A stretch of 64,000 nucleotides of DNA, taken from the NCBI GenBank assembly GCA_043807765.1, contig JAZDFQ010000078.1, positions 1 to 64,000 on the forward strand, written 5' to 3'. Source of the stretch: Stygiobacter sp043807765 (GTDB lineage: Bacteria > Bacteroidota > Ignavibacteria > Ignavibacteriales > Melioribacteraceae). The notes under the pieces are model-generated. The model did not search any database and had not been told where the DNA came from. It was given only the letters and a program-made list of their open reading frames with translations. Below, piece after piece: positions 42,657 through 51,236 of the stretch (the first letter of the stretch is position 1; each line of letters opens with the position of its first letter). Both the position numbers and the translations under genes were made by a program.

Positions 42657-44491
42657 TCGGGAATTGGTAATCCGCTTGAACGCATAATCTTAATTGCGTT
42701 AGTAGTTGGGCAAGGTCCGTTGTATAGTTTATAATCGAAAACCATTTTATCATCTAGAATCTCTTCTTTGAAATGATAATTATTTACAGTATCCATTTCA
42801 TCAGCAAGTTTTATCAATTCCAAATCATGCGTTGAAATTAAACCAGAACCATTCTTTTGCACCAGAGCTTTTATAATAGCCTGGCTTCCCTTTAACCTTT
42901 CCAGATTATTTGTTCCTTTGAAAATTTCATCAATCAGAAACAATACAGGAACCGGACTCTGTTCATCAAATAATTCGAGAAGTTGTTTAAGTCTTTTTAC
43001 TTCCGCATAGAAATAAGAAATCCCGTCCGTCACAGAATCGCTAACCTTTATGCAGCTAAATAATCTTACAAAATTCATTTTAAGAAACTCGGCATTCACC
43101 GGCGCGCCGGAGTAAGCCAGACAAATATTAATGCCAACCGTTCTAAGAAACGTACTTTTGCCGGACATGTTAGAACCGGTAACAATATGAACAATTCCGT
43201 TTCCCTTTAATGAATAATGATTTGTAACTTTTTTTTGCGGATGAATAAGCGGATGTCCCAATGATTTTGCCTCAAAGGAAATCGGACCAAAATCATTTTC
43301 CAGATTTTCAAATTGAGGAAAAACATAGGAGGGATTTAGATAAGAGAAAGTTGCCAGCGAGATGAACACTTCCAATTGCGATAAAACATCCAGCCAATCC
43401 GGTAAATGATTTCGCAATTCTCTTTTTGCTGCTTCAACTTTATAACCGAGATAGTAATCAACCGGTCCAAAGGTTATTACCAACGGCCACAGAACCGGAT
43501 TAGCTCTAAAAGAAATTATATTTAATATACCGTTGATTTTTCTTAGCAAAGCTCCGGCATCAACATTATCCTTTTTAAGCGGAGAACAAAGAGTTTTCGT
43601 CTCTACATTTGAAGAGAAATTGTACCCCTCTACAAACTCTATCTGAGAAATAATTTTTCTAAGTTCGGCGCCAATTACTTCCGCATCATTGCTTAAGTAT
43701 TTTATATGCTTGTTGTTTAATAAGTAAAGAGACCAATAAAGAAATGTTGTTACAACCCAGATCGATGGAATTACATTCATACTAGAAAGAAGAATTCCCA
43801 AACCATTAATCGCACACATGAGCGAAAGAAAAATGTATTTTTTCTTCAACAGAGTTTCTTTATCGCTAACCGCAAGCCATTTGATAAAACCCGATACTTC
43901 AATTTCATTCTTGGTCGATAGATGTGTAATTAGCAAAAACCTATCACGAAAATGGGACATTTTAGTAAGTTCTTTTACAATACTTTGCCTCTTGAGAATC
44001 TGTTCGATGCTGCCCGGATTTGAAAGAAGCATTTCCCGCAATAAATATGATGCTTTTGTGCTCTTCGTAAAATCTAAAAGTTGATGCAGTGAATGAGAGC
44101 CAGTCAAATCCAGATCAATTTCAAGCGAAGAAACTTCTTCTTGAAATGACTTATGATGCGGTATTTCGTTCCAGTTTAATTTTACCCGCGCCAACTGAGA
44201 TTTTTTTATTTCTATCCATTTGCCATATTTCTCAATAAGCCGGATTATTTTCGACTGTTTCATCGAAACAATTCCAAAAAGAATTGAGCACACAAAGAGA
44301 ACAACGGTAAAAACTAGTGTTGAAACAAGCGGGTATAAGGCAAATGCAATTATCAATGAGCCCAAAAATGCAGCTAATCTTAGCAGACCAATCTTATCGC
44401 TATTACTTTTAGTTCTTTGGATTATAGTTGAAACAGATTGAATTGTTTTTTCGAGTTGCTTGATTCGGTTACTGTGTTTGTTCTGTATCAT
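42653..44491 (-). CDS. MutS-family ATPase with N-terminal membrane segments
   Basis: A 612-residue protein whose last 200 residues are a MutS domain V ATPase: Walker A TGSNMSGKSTFLRTVG, the signature region KVSDSVTDGISYFYAEVKRLKQLL, Walker B VLFLIDEIFKGTNNLER and the switch His in STHDLEL. The N-terminal mismatch-recognition domain I is missing. Instead there are paired hydrophobic segments (about 44-82 and 225-255) suggesting membrane association. It is not MutS1 or MutS2; its role is unknown. Confidence 0.85.
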   Translation of the reverse strand: MIQNKHSNRIKQLEKTIQSVSTIIQRTKSNSDKIGLLRLAAFLGSLIIAFALYPLVSTLVFTVVLFVCSILFGIVSMKQSKIIRLIEKYGKWIEIKKSQLARVKLNWNEIPHHKSFQEEVSSLEIDLDLTGSHSLHQLLDFTKSTKASYLLREMLLSNPGSIEQILKRQSIVKELTKMSHFRDRFLLITHLSTKNEIEVSGFIKWLAVSDKETLLKKKYIFLSLMCAINGLGILLSSMNVIPSIWVVTTFLYWSLYLLNNKHIKYLSNDAEVIGAELRKIISQIEFVEGYNFSSNVETKTLCSPLKKDNVDAGALLRKINGILNIISFRANPVLWPLVITFGPVDYYLGYKVEAAKRELRNHLPDWLDVLSQLEVFISLATFSYLNPSYVFPQFENLENDFGPISFEAKSLGHPLIHPQKKVTNHYSLKGNGIVHIVTGSNMSGKSTFLRTVGINICLAYSGAPVNAEFLKMNFVRLFSCIKVSDSVTDGISYFYAEVKRLKQLLELFDEQSPVPVLFLIDEIFKGTNNLERLKGSQAIIKALVQKNGSGLISTHDLELIKLADEMDTVNNYHFKEEILDDKMVFDYKLYNGPCPTTNAIKIMRSSGLPIPD

Positions 44492-44510
44492 TAAGTGGAG
44501 AATATAAATT

Positions 44511-44543
44511 GAAAGGGTTTAGTGCTATTAATACACTAAACCC
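44511..44543 (-). terminator. hairpin after the ferredoxin gene
   Basis: Perfect 10-bp stem (GGGTTTAGTG with CACTAAACCC) around a 9-base loop at 44515-44543. The T-run on the minus side is short (TTTCAATTT), so termination strength is uncertain. Confidence 0.65.
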
Positions 44544-44558
44544 ATAAAATGACCGGAA

Positions 44559-44891
44559 TTATCTTCCTAATGCATCAAGATGCTCTTTCTTTGCTAATAA
44601 AGCATCTTTGTCTTCTACGTGAGCCGGATCGGGAACACAGCAATCAACCGGACAAACAGCAGCACATTGAGGTTCATCGTGGAAGCCTACGCATTCTGTA
44701 CATTTATCCGGAACAATGAAGAAATAATCGGATGAAAAGAATCCGCTTGCACCGGCGGGTGAAGCTTCATCACCGCTAAAAGCTTTATCACCTATTTTCC
44801 AATCTGCCCCGCCTTCATAAATTGCTGTGTTCGGGCATTCCGGTTCGCATGCACCACAATTAATACATTCATCAGTTATCTTTATTGCCAT
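44559..44891 (-). CDS. fdx: 2[4Fe-4S] ferredoxin, Alvin-type
   Basis: A 110-residue electron carrier. First cluster CINCGACEPECPNTAIYEG, second CTECVGFHDEPQCAAVCPVDCC with the loop insertion between the second and third Cys typical of Allochromatium-type ferredoxins, and a C-terminal helix. A longer-than-usual 30-residue linker lies between. Strong AAGGAGG before the ATG. Confidence 0.93.
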   Translation of the reverse strand: MAIKITDECINCGACEPECPNTAIYEGGADWKIGDKAFSGDEASPAGASGFFSSDYFFIVPDKCTECVGFHDEPQCAAVCPVDCCVPDPAHVEDKDALLAKKEHLDALGR

Positions 44892-44919
44892 AAAGGCCTC
44901 CTTAGGTTATTTTGAAAAT

Positions 44920-45279
44920 TTATTTTGTTACTTCAATCTTCGGAATTCGGTTCCAAAACTTTTTGGGATCAACATTTCTGGGATTATCTCCTAAAGCTAG
45001 AATTATCGGTTCAAGTTGATTTAGAAGCAAAGTCAAATTAATATTTTTATGAACGGGTAAATAACTACTTAACTTTTTTTCGGCTTTCTTATATTGACTA
45101 ACGCATCCTTTGTAGTTGCCGGAAATTAAATGGTAGCTCCCAACAGAAACTTGAACCAAACCTTGATAGAATTTTCTCTCTTCGCGTTCACATTCCATCC
45201 AGCAATCTTCAAAAAAATCATGTGCTGCGAAAAAATCACTATCATTAAAGAGCGCTATTCCAACTATAATGTTATCCAA
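44920..45279 (-). CDS. DUF309 domain protein
   Basis: A 119-residue helical protein with the DUF309 signature FFAAHDFFEDCWM followed by REERKFYQGLVQVSVGSYHLISGNYKGC. The family's function is unknown. The likely start is TTG at 45279, with only a weak AAGG upstream. It is 28 bases before the ferredoxin start, possibly sharing its transcript. Confidence 0.8.
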   Translation of the reverse strand: MDNIIVGIALFNDSDFFAAHDFFEDCWMECEREERKFYQGLVQVSVGSYHLISGNYKGCVSQYKKAEKKLSSYLPVHKNINLTLLLNQLEPIILALGDNPRNVDPKKFWNRIPKIEVTK

Positions 45280-45423
45280 TGCCTTTGAAATAATAATAAA
45301 ACAAGGTTAATACTGCAAGGAAGATCGTTTAAGTAAGAAAAAAATATATGATTTGGAAAATTCAACGATAGATTTCAGCTTTCCAGTCCGGTTAGACTTA
45401 TAAAAGTGCAAAAATTCGCTAAA

Positions 45424-46191
45424 TTACCAGCTTCCGCTTGATCCGCCGCCGCCAAAAGAGCCGCCACCGCCCGAAAAGCCTCCAAAACCGCCGCCGCCGC
45501 TACTTCCGCCCCAGCTGCTTCCTCCTCCTCTACTGCTACCTCCCATAGAGCTCAGAATCAGCAAAGGAAGCAACCCTCCACCGCCGCCGCGTCCTCCACG
45601 TCCCCCTTTTCCTCCAATTGCCGCAATTATTATGAAAATAATTACAATGAAGATAAATGGAATGCCGGTTCCTTTTCCTTTGCTTTTTGGTTCACCTTTG
45701 TATTCACCTTTTGTTGCCGCAATAATTGCATCAAGTCCAGCACTTACACCGGCATAATAATCACCAGCTTTTAGATAAGGACGAACTTCGTTGCGAAGGA
45801 TTGAGCTAGCTAAAGCATCGGGAAGAGCACCTTCCAGTCCATAACCAACTTCGATTCTCATTTTGCGTTCTTCCTTGGCAAGGAAGAACAAAACTCCGTT
45901 GTTATTTTTCTTAGAACCTATCTGATTTTTTGCGGCAGTTTCATAGCAGAATGATTCAAGTGGATAGCCGTCAAGAGTGTTCAACATCAAAAACACAACT
46001 TGATTGGAAGTCGAGTCATCGAAAGATTTTAATTTTGATTCGAGAGTGTAAAGTTCCGAGCTGTTTAAGGTTCCGGTTTGGTCATTAGCATAATTCTTCA
46101 GTACCGGAACTGAAACTTGTGAAAATGCAGAACTAACAAATACTGCTAGAAATAATATTAGAATTTTCGATTTTAGTTCTATGCTCTTCAC
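45424..46191 (-). CDS. TPM-domain protein with Gly-rich tail (YgcG-like)
   Basis: A 255-residue exported membrane protein. Signal peptide to about residue 25; TPM (thylakoid/membrane phosphatase) domain about 30-165 with YANDQTGTL, NNNGVLFFLAKEERKMRIEVGYGLEG; one membrane segment about 178-193; then a tail nearly all Gly and Ser, ending GGGGSSGSW. The start is GTG 46191. It follows lemA by 18 bases; the lemA-TPM pair is common across bacteria and linked to envelope maintenance. Confidence 0.88.
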   Translation of the reverse strand: MKSIELKSKILILFLAVFVSSAFSQVSVPVLKNYANDQTGTLNSSELYTLESKLKSFDDSTSNQVVFLMLNTLDGYPLESFCYETAAKNQIGSKKNNNGVLFFLAKEERKMRIEVGYGLEGALPDALASSILRNEVRPYLKAGDYYAGVSAGLDAIIAATKGEYKGEPKSKGKGTGIPFIFIVIIFIIIAAIGGKGGRGGRGGGGGLLPLLILSSMGGSSRGGGSSWGGSSGGGGFGGFSGGGGSFGGGGSSGSW

Positions 46192-46209
46192 TCTACACTC
46201 TGCGTTAAA

Positions 46210-46815
46210 TTAGAATTGGACTTTTGGTGCTTGGTCTGCACCTTCAGCTGCTTTGAAATAAGCTTTTTCTCTAAAGCCGCCAAAGTTCGCAATTATTACA
46301 CCCGGAAATTTTTTAATTGCTGTATTATAATCTTGTACAACTTGATTGAACTTTTGACGTTCAACAGTAATTCTGTTCTCGGTTCCTTCCAACTGAGACT
46401 GTAGCTGCAAAAAGTTTTCGTTTGCTTTCAACTGCGGATAATTTTCCGAAACAACCATTAATCTCTGCAACGCACCGCTTAATCCGTCCTGCGCTTTTTG
46501 AAAACGAGCGAATGCTTCCGGATCATCTAATTGAGTTGCATCAATTTTCATTTGGCCAACTTTAGCACGCGCTTCTGTAACCGCCGTGTAAGTTTCTTTT
46601 TCGAAATTAGCTACGCCTTTTACAGTAGCAACTAAGTTTGGAATAAGATCCGATCTTCTTTGATAAACGTTTTCAACTTGACTCCAAGCTCCTTTTACAC
46701 CCTCATTTAGGCTAACAAATCCATTATACTTCCCGGTTACCCAAGAAAATAACATAATGACTATTATTACGATTACGCCAACAACTCCAAGTGTAATTTT
46801 TAGACCTTTACTCAT
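46210..46815 (-). CDS. lemA: LemA family protein
   Basis: A 201-residue protein with one N-terminal membrane helix (about 7-25) and a helical domain. Family marks: WSQVENVYQRRSDLIPNLVATVKG and a C-terminal GFREKAYFKA. TAAGGAGG lies just before the ATG. Partner of the TPM protein downstream. Confidence 0.93.
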   Translation of the reverse strand: MSKGLKITLGVVGVIVIIVIMLFSWVTGKYNGFVSLNEGVKGAWSQVENVYQRRSDLIPNLVATVKGVANFEKETYTAVTEARAKVGQMKIDATQLDDPEAFARFQKAQDGLSGALQRLMVVSENYPQLKANENFLQLQSQLEGTENRITVERQKFNQVVQDYNTAIKKFPGVIIANFGGFREKAYFKAAEGADQAPKVQF

Positions 46816-46865
46816 CGATCCTCCTTAAAGAAAATAAAATTTATGCTGCTCAGTTAATTTCGTGA

Positions 46866-48227
46866 TTAATTAGTTAGACTTCTCATCGGAGCCGGAATTT
46901 TACCGCCGCGTCCAACAAAACCTTTTGAACTAATGGTTCTTACTTCCATTATAGGCGCTAATCCAAGCAGTCCGCCATAATCAACCATATCTCCAACTTT
47001 TTTGCCGTAGGCCGGAATAATTCTAACGGCAGTAGTTTTGTCGTTGATAATTCCGATCGCAGCTTCATCTGCAATAATACCGGCAATTGTAGATGCCGGA
47101 GTATCACCGGGAATTGCAATCATATCGAGCCCAACAGAACAAACTGCTGTCATTGCTTCCAACTTTTCTAAGGAAAGATGACCGGCTTGCACTGCGCGAA
47201 TCATTCCCATGTCTTCACTAACCGGTATGAAAGCTCCGCTCATTCCACCTACGGAAGAGCTAGCCATTAAGCCCGCTTTCTTCACTGAATCATTCAACAT
47301 TGCCAATGCAGCAGTTGTTCCGGGTGCGCCAACATCTTCAACGCCCATAGCCTTAAGAATATCCGCAATACTATCACCTTCTGCCGGAGTAGGAGCGAGT
47401 GAAATATCTACAATTCCGAACGGAACTCCATTTTTCTCCGCTACTTTTCTTCCAATCAACTCGCCAGCTCGAGTAATTTTAAAAATAGTTTTTTTGATTA
47501 CTTCAGCTAGTTGCTGCAAATCCACATTTCCCGCTTCCTTAATTGCTTCTAGAACAACTCCGGGACCACTTATTCCAACATTCAAAACAATTTCGGGCTC
47601 GGATACTCCGTGAAAAGCACCGGCTACAAAAGGATTGTCTTCAACAGCATTTGCAAACACAACAAGTTTTGCGCATCCAATGGAATCTTTATCTTTAGTT
47701 AATTCTGCAACTTGCTTTATTGTCTCGGCCATCAAGTTTACCGCGTCCATATTGATTCCAGCTTTTGTAGAACCAATATTCACGCTTGAACATACTCTCT
47801 TTGTTTGCGCGAGTGCTTGAGGAATTGCTTTGATAAGCTCACGCTCGCCGTTTGTCATTCCCTTTTGAACTAACGCTGAAAAACCGGCTATATAATCAAT
47901 TCCGATTTCTTCTGCTGCTTTATCTAAAGTTTTCGCTATTTCAATAAAGTCTTCCATTTTAAAAGCATCAAATGGAATTGAAATTGGAGTAACAGAGACT
48001 CTTTTATTCGCAATCGAAATTCCATACTGTGCTTCAACTTCTTTTGCGTTTTTAACATGCTCTCTGCCGTAGCGAACTATTTTATCATAAATTTTTTGCT
48101 TAGTTACTTCAATGCTTCTATCGTGACAATCTCGCAGACTAATTCCAAGTGTTACTGTTCGGATATCAAAATGCTCGATTTCCGTCATTCTAATTGTTTC
48201 TAATATTTCGGTGAATTCGTAGTTCAT
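46866..48227 (-). CDS. UPF0210/DUF711 (PFL-like) family protein
   Basis: A 453-residue protein of the UPF0210 family. It opens with EILETIRMTEIEHFDIRTVTLGISLRDC, continues with GVSEPEIVLNVGISGPGVV and closes MRSLTN. The activity is unknown; the fold is pyruvate-formate-lyase-like without known radical residues. In many Firmicutes an ACT-domain UPF0237 gene lies directly before it; here that partner is at 48669, separated by a guest gene. Confidence 0.92.
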   Translation of the reverse strand: MNYEFTEILETIRMTEIEHFDIRTVTLGISLRDCHDRSIEVTKQKIYDKIVRYGREHVKNAKEVEAQYGISIANKRVSVTPISIPFDAFKMEDFIEIAKTLDKAAEEIGIDYIAGFSALVQKGMTNGERELIKAIPQALAQTKRVCSSVNIGSTKAGINMDAVNLMAETIKQVAELTKDKDSIGCAKLVVFANAVEDNPFVAGAFHGVSEPEIVLNVGISGPGVVLEAIKEAGNVDLQQLAEVIKKTIFKITRAGELIGRKVAEKNGVPFGIVDISLAPTPAEGDSIADILKAMGVEDVGAPGTTAALAMLNDSVKKAGLMASSSVGGMSGAFIPVSEDMGMIRAVQAGHLSLEKLEAMTAVCSVGLDMIAIPGDTPASTIAGIIADEAAIGIINDKTTAVRIIPAYGKKVGDMVDYGGLLGLAPIMEVRTISSKGFVGRGGKIPAPMRSLTN

Positions 48228-48233
48228 GTTTTG

Positions 48234-48666
48234 GTAGTAGTTAATTGTTGGTGGTTAGTTGTTTATTATCCTTAATAGAATTTATATAGGCACTCAATCT
48301 CGGACTTAATTCATCAATGATAACTTTTAATTCATCTATTTGTTTTTTCGAAAGTAAATTTCTTCTGACTGCTCTTCTTAACCAATGCTTAGTCTCGAAT
48401 AATGAGCCACGAGCTATTTTAGCGAATCTCTTATTTTCTTTTGAACTTCCGCGTCCTGTGCCTTCTGCAATATTTGCACCGATGCTATCGGAAGAACGAA
48501 TTATTTGAGAACCCAAAGTATTCTTTGACAACGATTCCCAATTGATAACTATCTCCCAAATCAAATCACACAGTCTTTCAGATAGTTTATATACATCCAA
48601 TTTTTCAAAATTAGTTTGATTCATATTGCCCTGACTACTAACAACAATCCACTAACTACTTACCAC
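48234..48666. mobile_element. four-helix-bundle cassette bounded by GTTAGTTGTT-type inverted repeats
   Basis: Left arm 48234-48264 (GTAGTTAATTGTTGGTGGTT and on) and right arm 48631-48666, which on the other strand reads GTGGTAAGTAGTTAGTGGAT followed by TGTTGTTAGTAG. The arms enclose a single S23-type gene, and the left arm encodes its last residues (QLTTNN) and stop. The cassette separates two genes that form a conserved pair in other bacteria. Confidence 0.65.
48241..48624 (-). CDS. four-helix bundle protein (23S rRNA intervening-sequence type)
   Basis: A 127-residue protein of the four-helix-bundle family first known from 23S rRNA intervening sequences. Marks: LDVYKLSERLCDLIWE at the start, QIIRSSDSIGANIAEGTGRGSSKENKRFAKIARGSLFETKHWL in the core. 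It is probably a pentameric RNA or DNA-binding bundle; the cellular role is unknown. The final QLTTNN and the TAA come from the flanking repeat. Confidence 0.9.
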   Translation of the reverse strand: MNQTNFEKLDVYKLSERLCDLIWEIVINWESLSKNTLGSQIIRSSDSIGANIAEGTGRGSSKENKRFAKIARGSLFETKHWLRRAVRRNLLSKKQIDELKVIIDELSPRLSAYINSIKDNKQLTTNN

Positions 48667-48668
48667 TT

Positions 48669-49097
48669 TCAAATACGATGCATATACCGAAAAACGTCTT
48701 CGTGTTGTAAATAAATTTTAATGTTGAGTGGTTCGGCAGTCCTGTACATTTCTTCTTGAATTTCTTTTAAGTCCTTTTGAGAATTGGTTATGTCGATTAT
48801 CATAATCATTGTAAAGAAATCGCCCATTATCTTTTGACTGAGATCTTGAATATCGCAATTGGATTTTCCAAGTGCAGTTGTAATTGCAGCAACAATTCCG
48901 GGCTTGTTCAAACCAAATGATGTAAGTATAACTCTTCCGGAAATAGCGTCCGGTTTTCTGTTTTCAAATGTTACCGATGAGTTTGTTTCAACTTTTTTAC
49001 GAACAGCTTCTTTTACAATATCGGGAGTTGCGTTCGGACCCAACTCGCTTATGGTTTCAAATGTAATTCTTCTGATATCGTTTTCTGTAAAATTCAC
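48669..49097 (-). CDS. ACT-domain protein (UPF0237-like)
   Basis: A 142-residue protein with a short N-terminal helical part (NDIRRITFETISELG) and a UPF0237-type ACT domain from about residue 48: RVILTSFGLNKPGIVAAITTALGKSNCDIQDLSQKIMGDFFTMIMIID. ACT domains bind amino acids or similar ligands and regulate partners. Its usual partner is the UPF0210 gene downstream at 46866. It overlaps the TPR protein gene by 4 bases. Confidence 0.88.
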   Translation of the reverse strand: MNFTENDIRRITFETISELGPNATPDIVKEAVRKKVETNSSVTFENRKPDAISGRVILTSFGLNKPGIVAAITTALGKSNCDIQDLSQKIMGDFFTMIMIIDITNSQKDLKEIQEEMYRTAEPLNIKIYLQHEDVFRYMHRI

Positions 49098-49930
49098 GGT
49101 TTTAATCCTCTGTATTCATTCTGTAAAAATTTTAAGGCTTTGTTAGCAACTTCTCTATTTTTTTGTTCAGTAAAATTATCCGCATTTTCCACATTACCTC
49201 TATAAAATCTAAGCCAGACCAGTTCGCCTATCACAATTCCATCAAAAGCCCGGTTTGCAATAAACGCGTTCACAGTAAAATAACCGGCAGCCAAATTCCA
49301 AGCTAACGACATCAATCCGGATAAAATTTTACCAGAGTATATCTGTCCAGAGCCGGGCAAAATATAAGAAATAACCTTTGCAAAAGTAACGGAAAGTTTG
49401 TCGTTTTGAACATGATCGCAAAGCAATTTCAGTTCCTTTTGCGAATCATATTGCCCGAAGGATTTTGAAGCGTTTTCCCAATCATCAGCCAACATATACG
49501 CCCAGCCGCGCCAGTAGTTTATCTCTTCAATTTTCGAAATGAATCTTGAATCACTCTCAAGTTCGTTACAAAGTTGAAGAGCGCGTGATGTTGTTTTTCT
49601 TAAAATGTTACAGCGAATTATCTCGGATTTAATTTCGAATAAAAATAAATCATCTTTTGAGTTTCTTTCTGCCAAGGCAAAATGCTTAATCGCTTCGTCG
49701 AAGAAAGCACCGGCTTTGTAACATTGAGCAATTCTAAAATTCACCTTTGTAGTGAAATCATTCTCTTCAGCGAAGAACAAAGTTCTCTTATATTCCGTAA
49801 TCGCGTCAAAATACTGATTCGAGCTAAATAAAGATTCTCCCCTATCTAGCGACGTCTCTGGCTTGGATTGTGCTTGTAGAGCGCTAACAACACAAAGAAA
49901 CGCTAAAACATATTTCTTAAATAGAAACAT
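49094..49930 (-). CDS. exported TPR-like protein with C-terminal hydrophobic module
   Basis: A 278-residue protein: signal peptide (about 1-20), two or three TPR-like helical pairs (about 25-150; GESLFSSNQYFDAITEYKRTLFF, FRIAQCYKAGAFFDEAIKHFALAE), then ILPGSGQIYSGKILSGLMSLAWN and a second hydrophobic stretch. It resembles the next gene upstream in layout. Function unknown; ends coupled with neighbours by overlap. Confidence 0.75.
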   Translation of the reverse strand: MFLFKKYVLAFLCVVSALQAQSKPETSLDRGESLFSSNQYFDAITEYKRTLFFAEENDFTTKVNFRIAQCYKAGAFFDEAIKHFALAERNSKDDLFLFEIKSEIIRCNILRKTTSRALQLCNELESDSRFISKIEEINYWRGWAYMLADDWENASKSFGQYDSQKELKLLCDHVQNDKLSVTFAKVISYILPGSGQIYSGKILSGLMSLAWNLAAGYFTVNAFIANRAFDGIVIGELVWLRFYRGNVENADNFTEQKNREVANKALKFLQNEYRGLKP

Positions 49931-50805
49931 TAGAAGTTAATCTTAGGTAGGAAGTAATTTCTATCTTCAAAGAAGATTTTTATCTCGCTATCCAGATTAA
50001 ACTGAAGACGGGCGTTATAAATCTGTGCAGAAGAGGCCGAGCCGTAAATACTGCCACCGTAGAAGAAAGCAGTTAGACCGGTAAAAAGCCATCCGCGGAA
50101 TTGATGGTCATGCTGAAAATTATTTACAGCGAGAAAACCGGAAAGCAGAGTCGCGCCGAAGGCAATCAGACCATCGGTTAATTCTCCGGTATAAACTTTT
50201 CCAGCACCCGGAATTGCTGCAGAGAGCAACGCCGCTGTTACCGGGTTTTTCTTCGGAGGATTCGTTTTCATTTTGTAGAAATAAAGCAGTCTAGTCTGAA
50301 GCGAATCCTCGAATGGTTTTAGCAATACCGTTTCACTTGGTAGCGCCGACTTACCAAGAAAATAGGTTGCACTATTTAGGCGCTCCAATGATTGGCTATA
50401 CTTTGGGGGATAATTCAAACGATTATCATAATTGGAGCGAAATGAGCTGAAATCGTTTGAAAAAAAAAGTGATTGGTAAAAAAACAATTTAGCTTCATCA
50501 ATCAGACTAGAGCCAACAAAAAGCGTTTTAAAATTTTGTTCTGCTTCATCATACCTACCTATTTTTAAGAAACTATTGGCAAATCTAAAACGTGCGGTGT
50601 CACTGTCTGAAGTTTTCAGATATTCCTTGTATTCTCCAATGGCACGTAAATAATCTTTTTCAAAATAAAGATGGTCGGCAAATTTTAATCTGTTCTTTGG
50701 AGAATAAACATCGTTTTCGGCTGTTTGGGCAAAAGAATTAACAAAAAAGAAGCCCATACCAATCCATAACAAAAGGAACAATCTGCTATTAATCATAAAT
50801 ATCAA
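49930..50805 (-). CDS. exported TPR-like protein, second paralogue
   Basis: A 291-residue protein with signal peptide ending near SFAQ, TPR-like helices (about 40-170; DHLYFEKDYLRAIGEYKEYLK, FRFANSFLKIGRYDEAEQNFKTLF), then AIPGAGKVYTGELTDGLIAFGATLLSG and two more hydrophobic segments. Same architecture as the next gene downstream, overlapping by one base; they look like an old duplication. Function unknown. Confidence 0.75.
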   Translation of the reverse strand: MIFMINSRLFLLLWIGMGFFFVNSFAQTAENDVYSPKNRLKFADHLYFEKDYLRAIGEYKEYLKTSDSDTARFRFANSFLKIGRYDEAEQNFKTLFVGSSLIDEAKLFFYQSLFFSNDFSSFRSNYDNRLNYPPKYSQSLERLNSATYFLGKSALPSETVLLKPFEDSLQTRLLYFYKMKTNPPKKNPVTAALLSAAIPGAGKVYTGELTDGLIAFGATLLSGFLAVNNFQHDHQFRGWLFTGLTAFFYGGSIYGSASSAQIYNARLQFNLDSEIKIFFEDRNYFLPKINF

Positions 50806-51236
50806 TTTTCCGCCGGATTAAATTTTATTGACTGCAAATTTAGGGTGTAGTTATATGCCGGGTCAAAATATTTTCCCGATTTGTGCAGAGCATAATGACT
50901 GTTACCTTTGAAAATGTTCATATCGCGGGTAAATCTATCGGCAAAAATTAAAGTACCGGAGAGAAAGTTTGTTTCCTTTACAGCATCAATAAAGAAATTA
51001 GAGCATGATGGAGAAAAGGGACAATTATCGCCATCCAGATCACTTATGAAAAATGAATAAACACTTTTCAATGATTTCAATAAGCTAATTGATACAGAAG
51101 AGTCTTGCGTTGATTCTTCGCTTGCAAATGAGGGAAGCTCAAACGAGACTTGTTTAGCTTCCCACTTTTGCCTATCTACTTGTGCGCTTAATAATGAACA
51201 TGAAAAAAGAAATATGTAGAAGTATTTGTTCATCAA
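50802..51236 (-). CDS. secreted protein with YidD-like domain
   Basis: A 144-residue protein: signal peptide (about 1-18), a variable part, then a YidD-like stretch at about 57-110: LKSVYSFFISDLDGDNCPFSPSCSNFF, then FLSGTLIFADRFTRDM. YidD (membrane insertion efficiency factor) has YQ-x-IS-P-x-G-x-CRFxPTCSxYA; here the two Cys and P-S-C-S core are kept. YidD itself is cytoplasmic and has no signal peptide, so this exported form is unusual. It overlaps acyl-CoA dehydrogenase and the TPR gene by 4 bases each. Confidence 0.7.
   Translation of the reverse strand: MMNKYFYIFLFSCSLLSAQVDRQKWEAKQVSFELPSFASEESTQDSSVSISLLKSLKSVYSFFISDLDGDNCPFSPSCSNFFIDAVKETNFLSGTLIFADRFTRDMNIFKGNSHYALHKSGKYFDPAYNYTLNLQSIKFNPAEN

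Noticed and set aside
47209..47613. Forward-strand 134-codon ORF inside the UPF0210 gene
   Set aside because: Antisense shadow of a conserved gene; no ribosome binding site or family motif.
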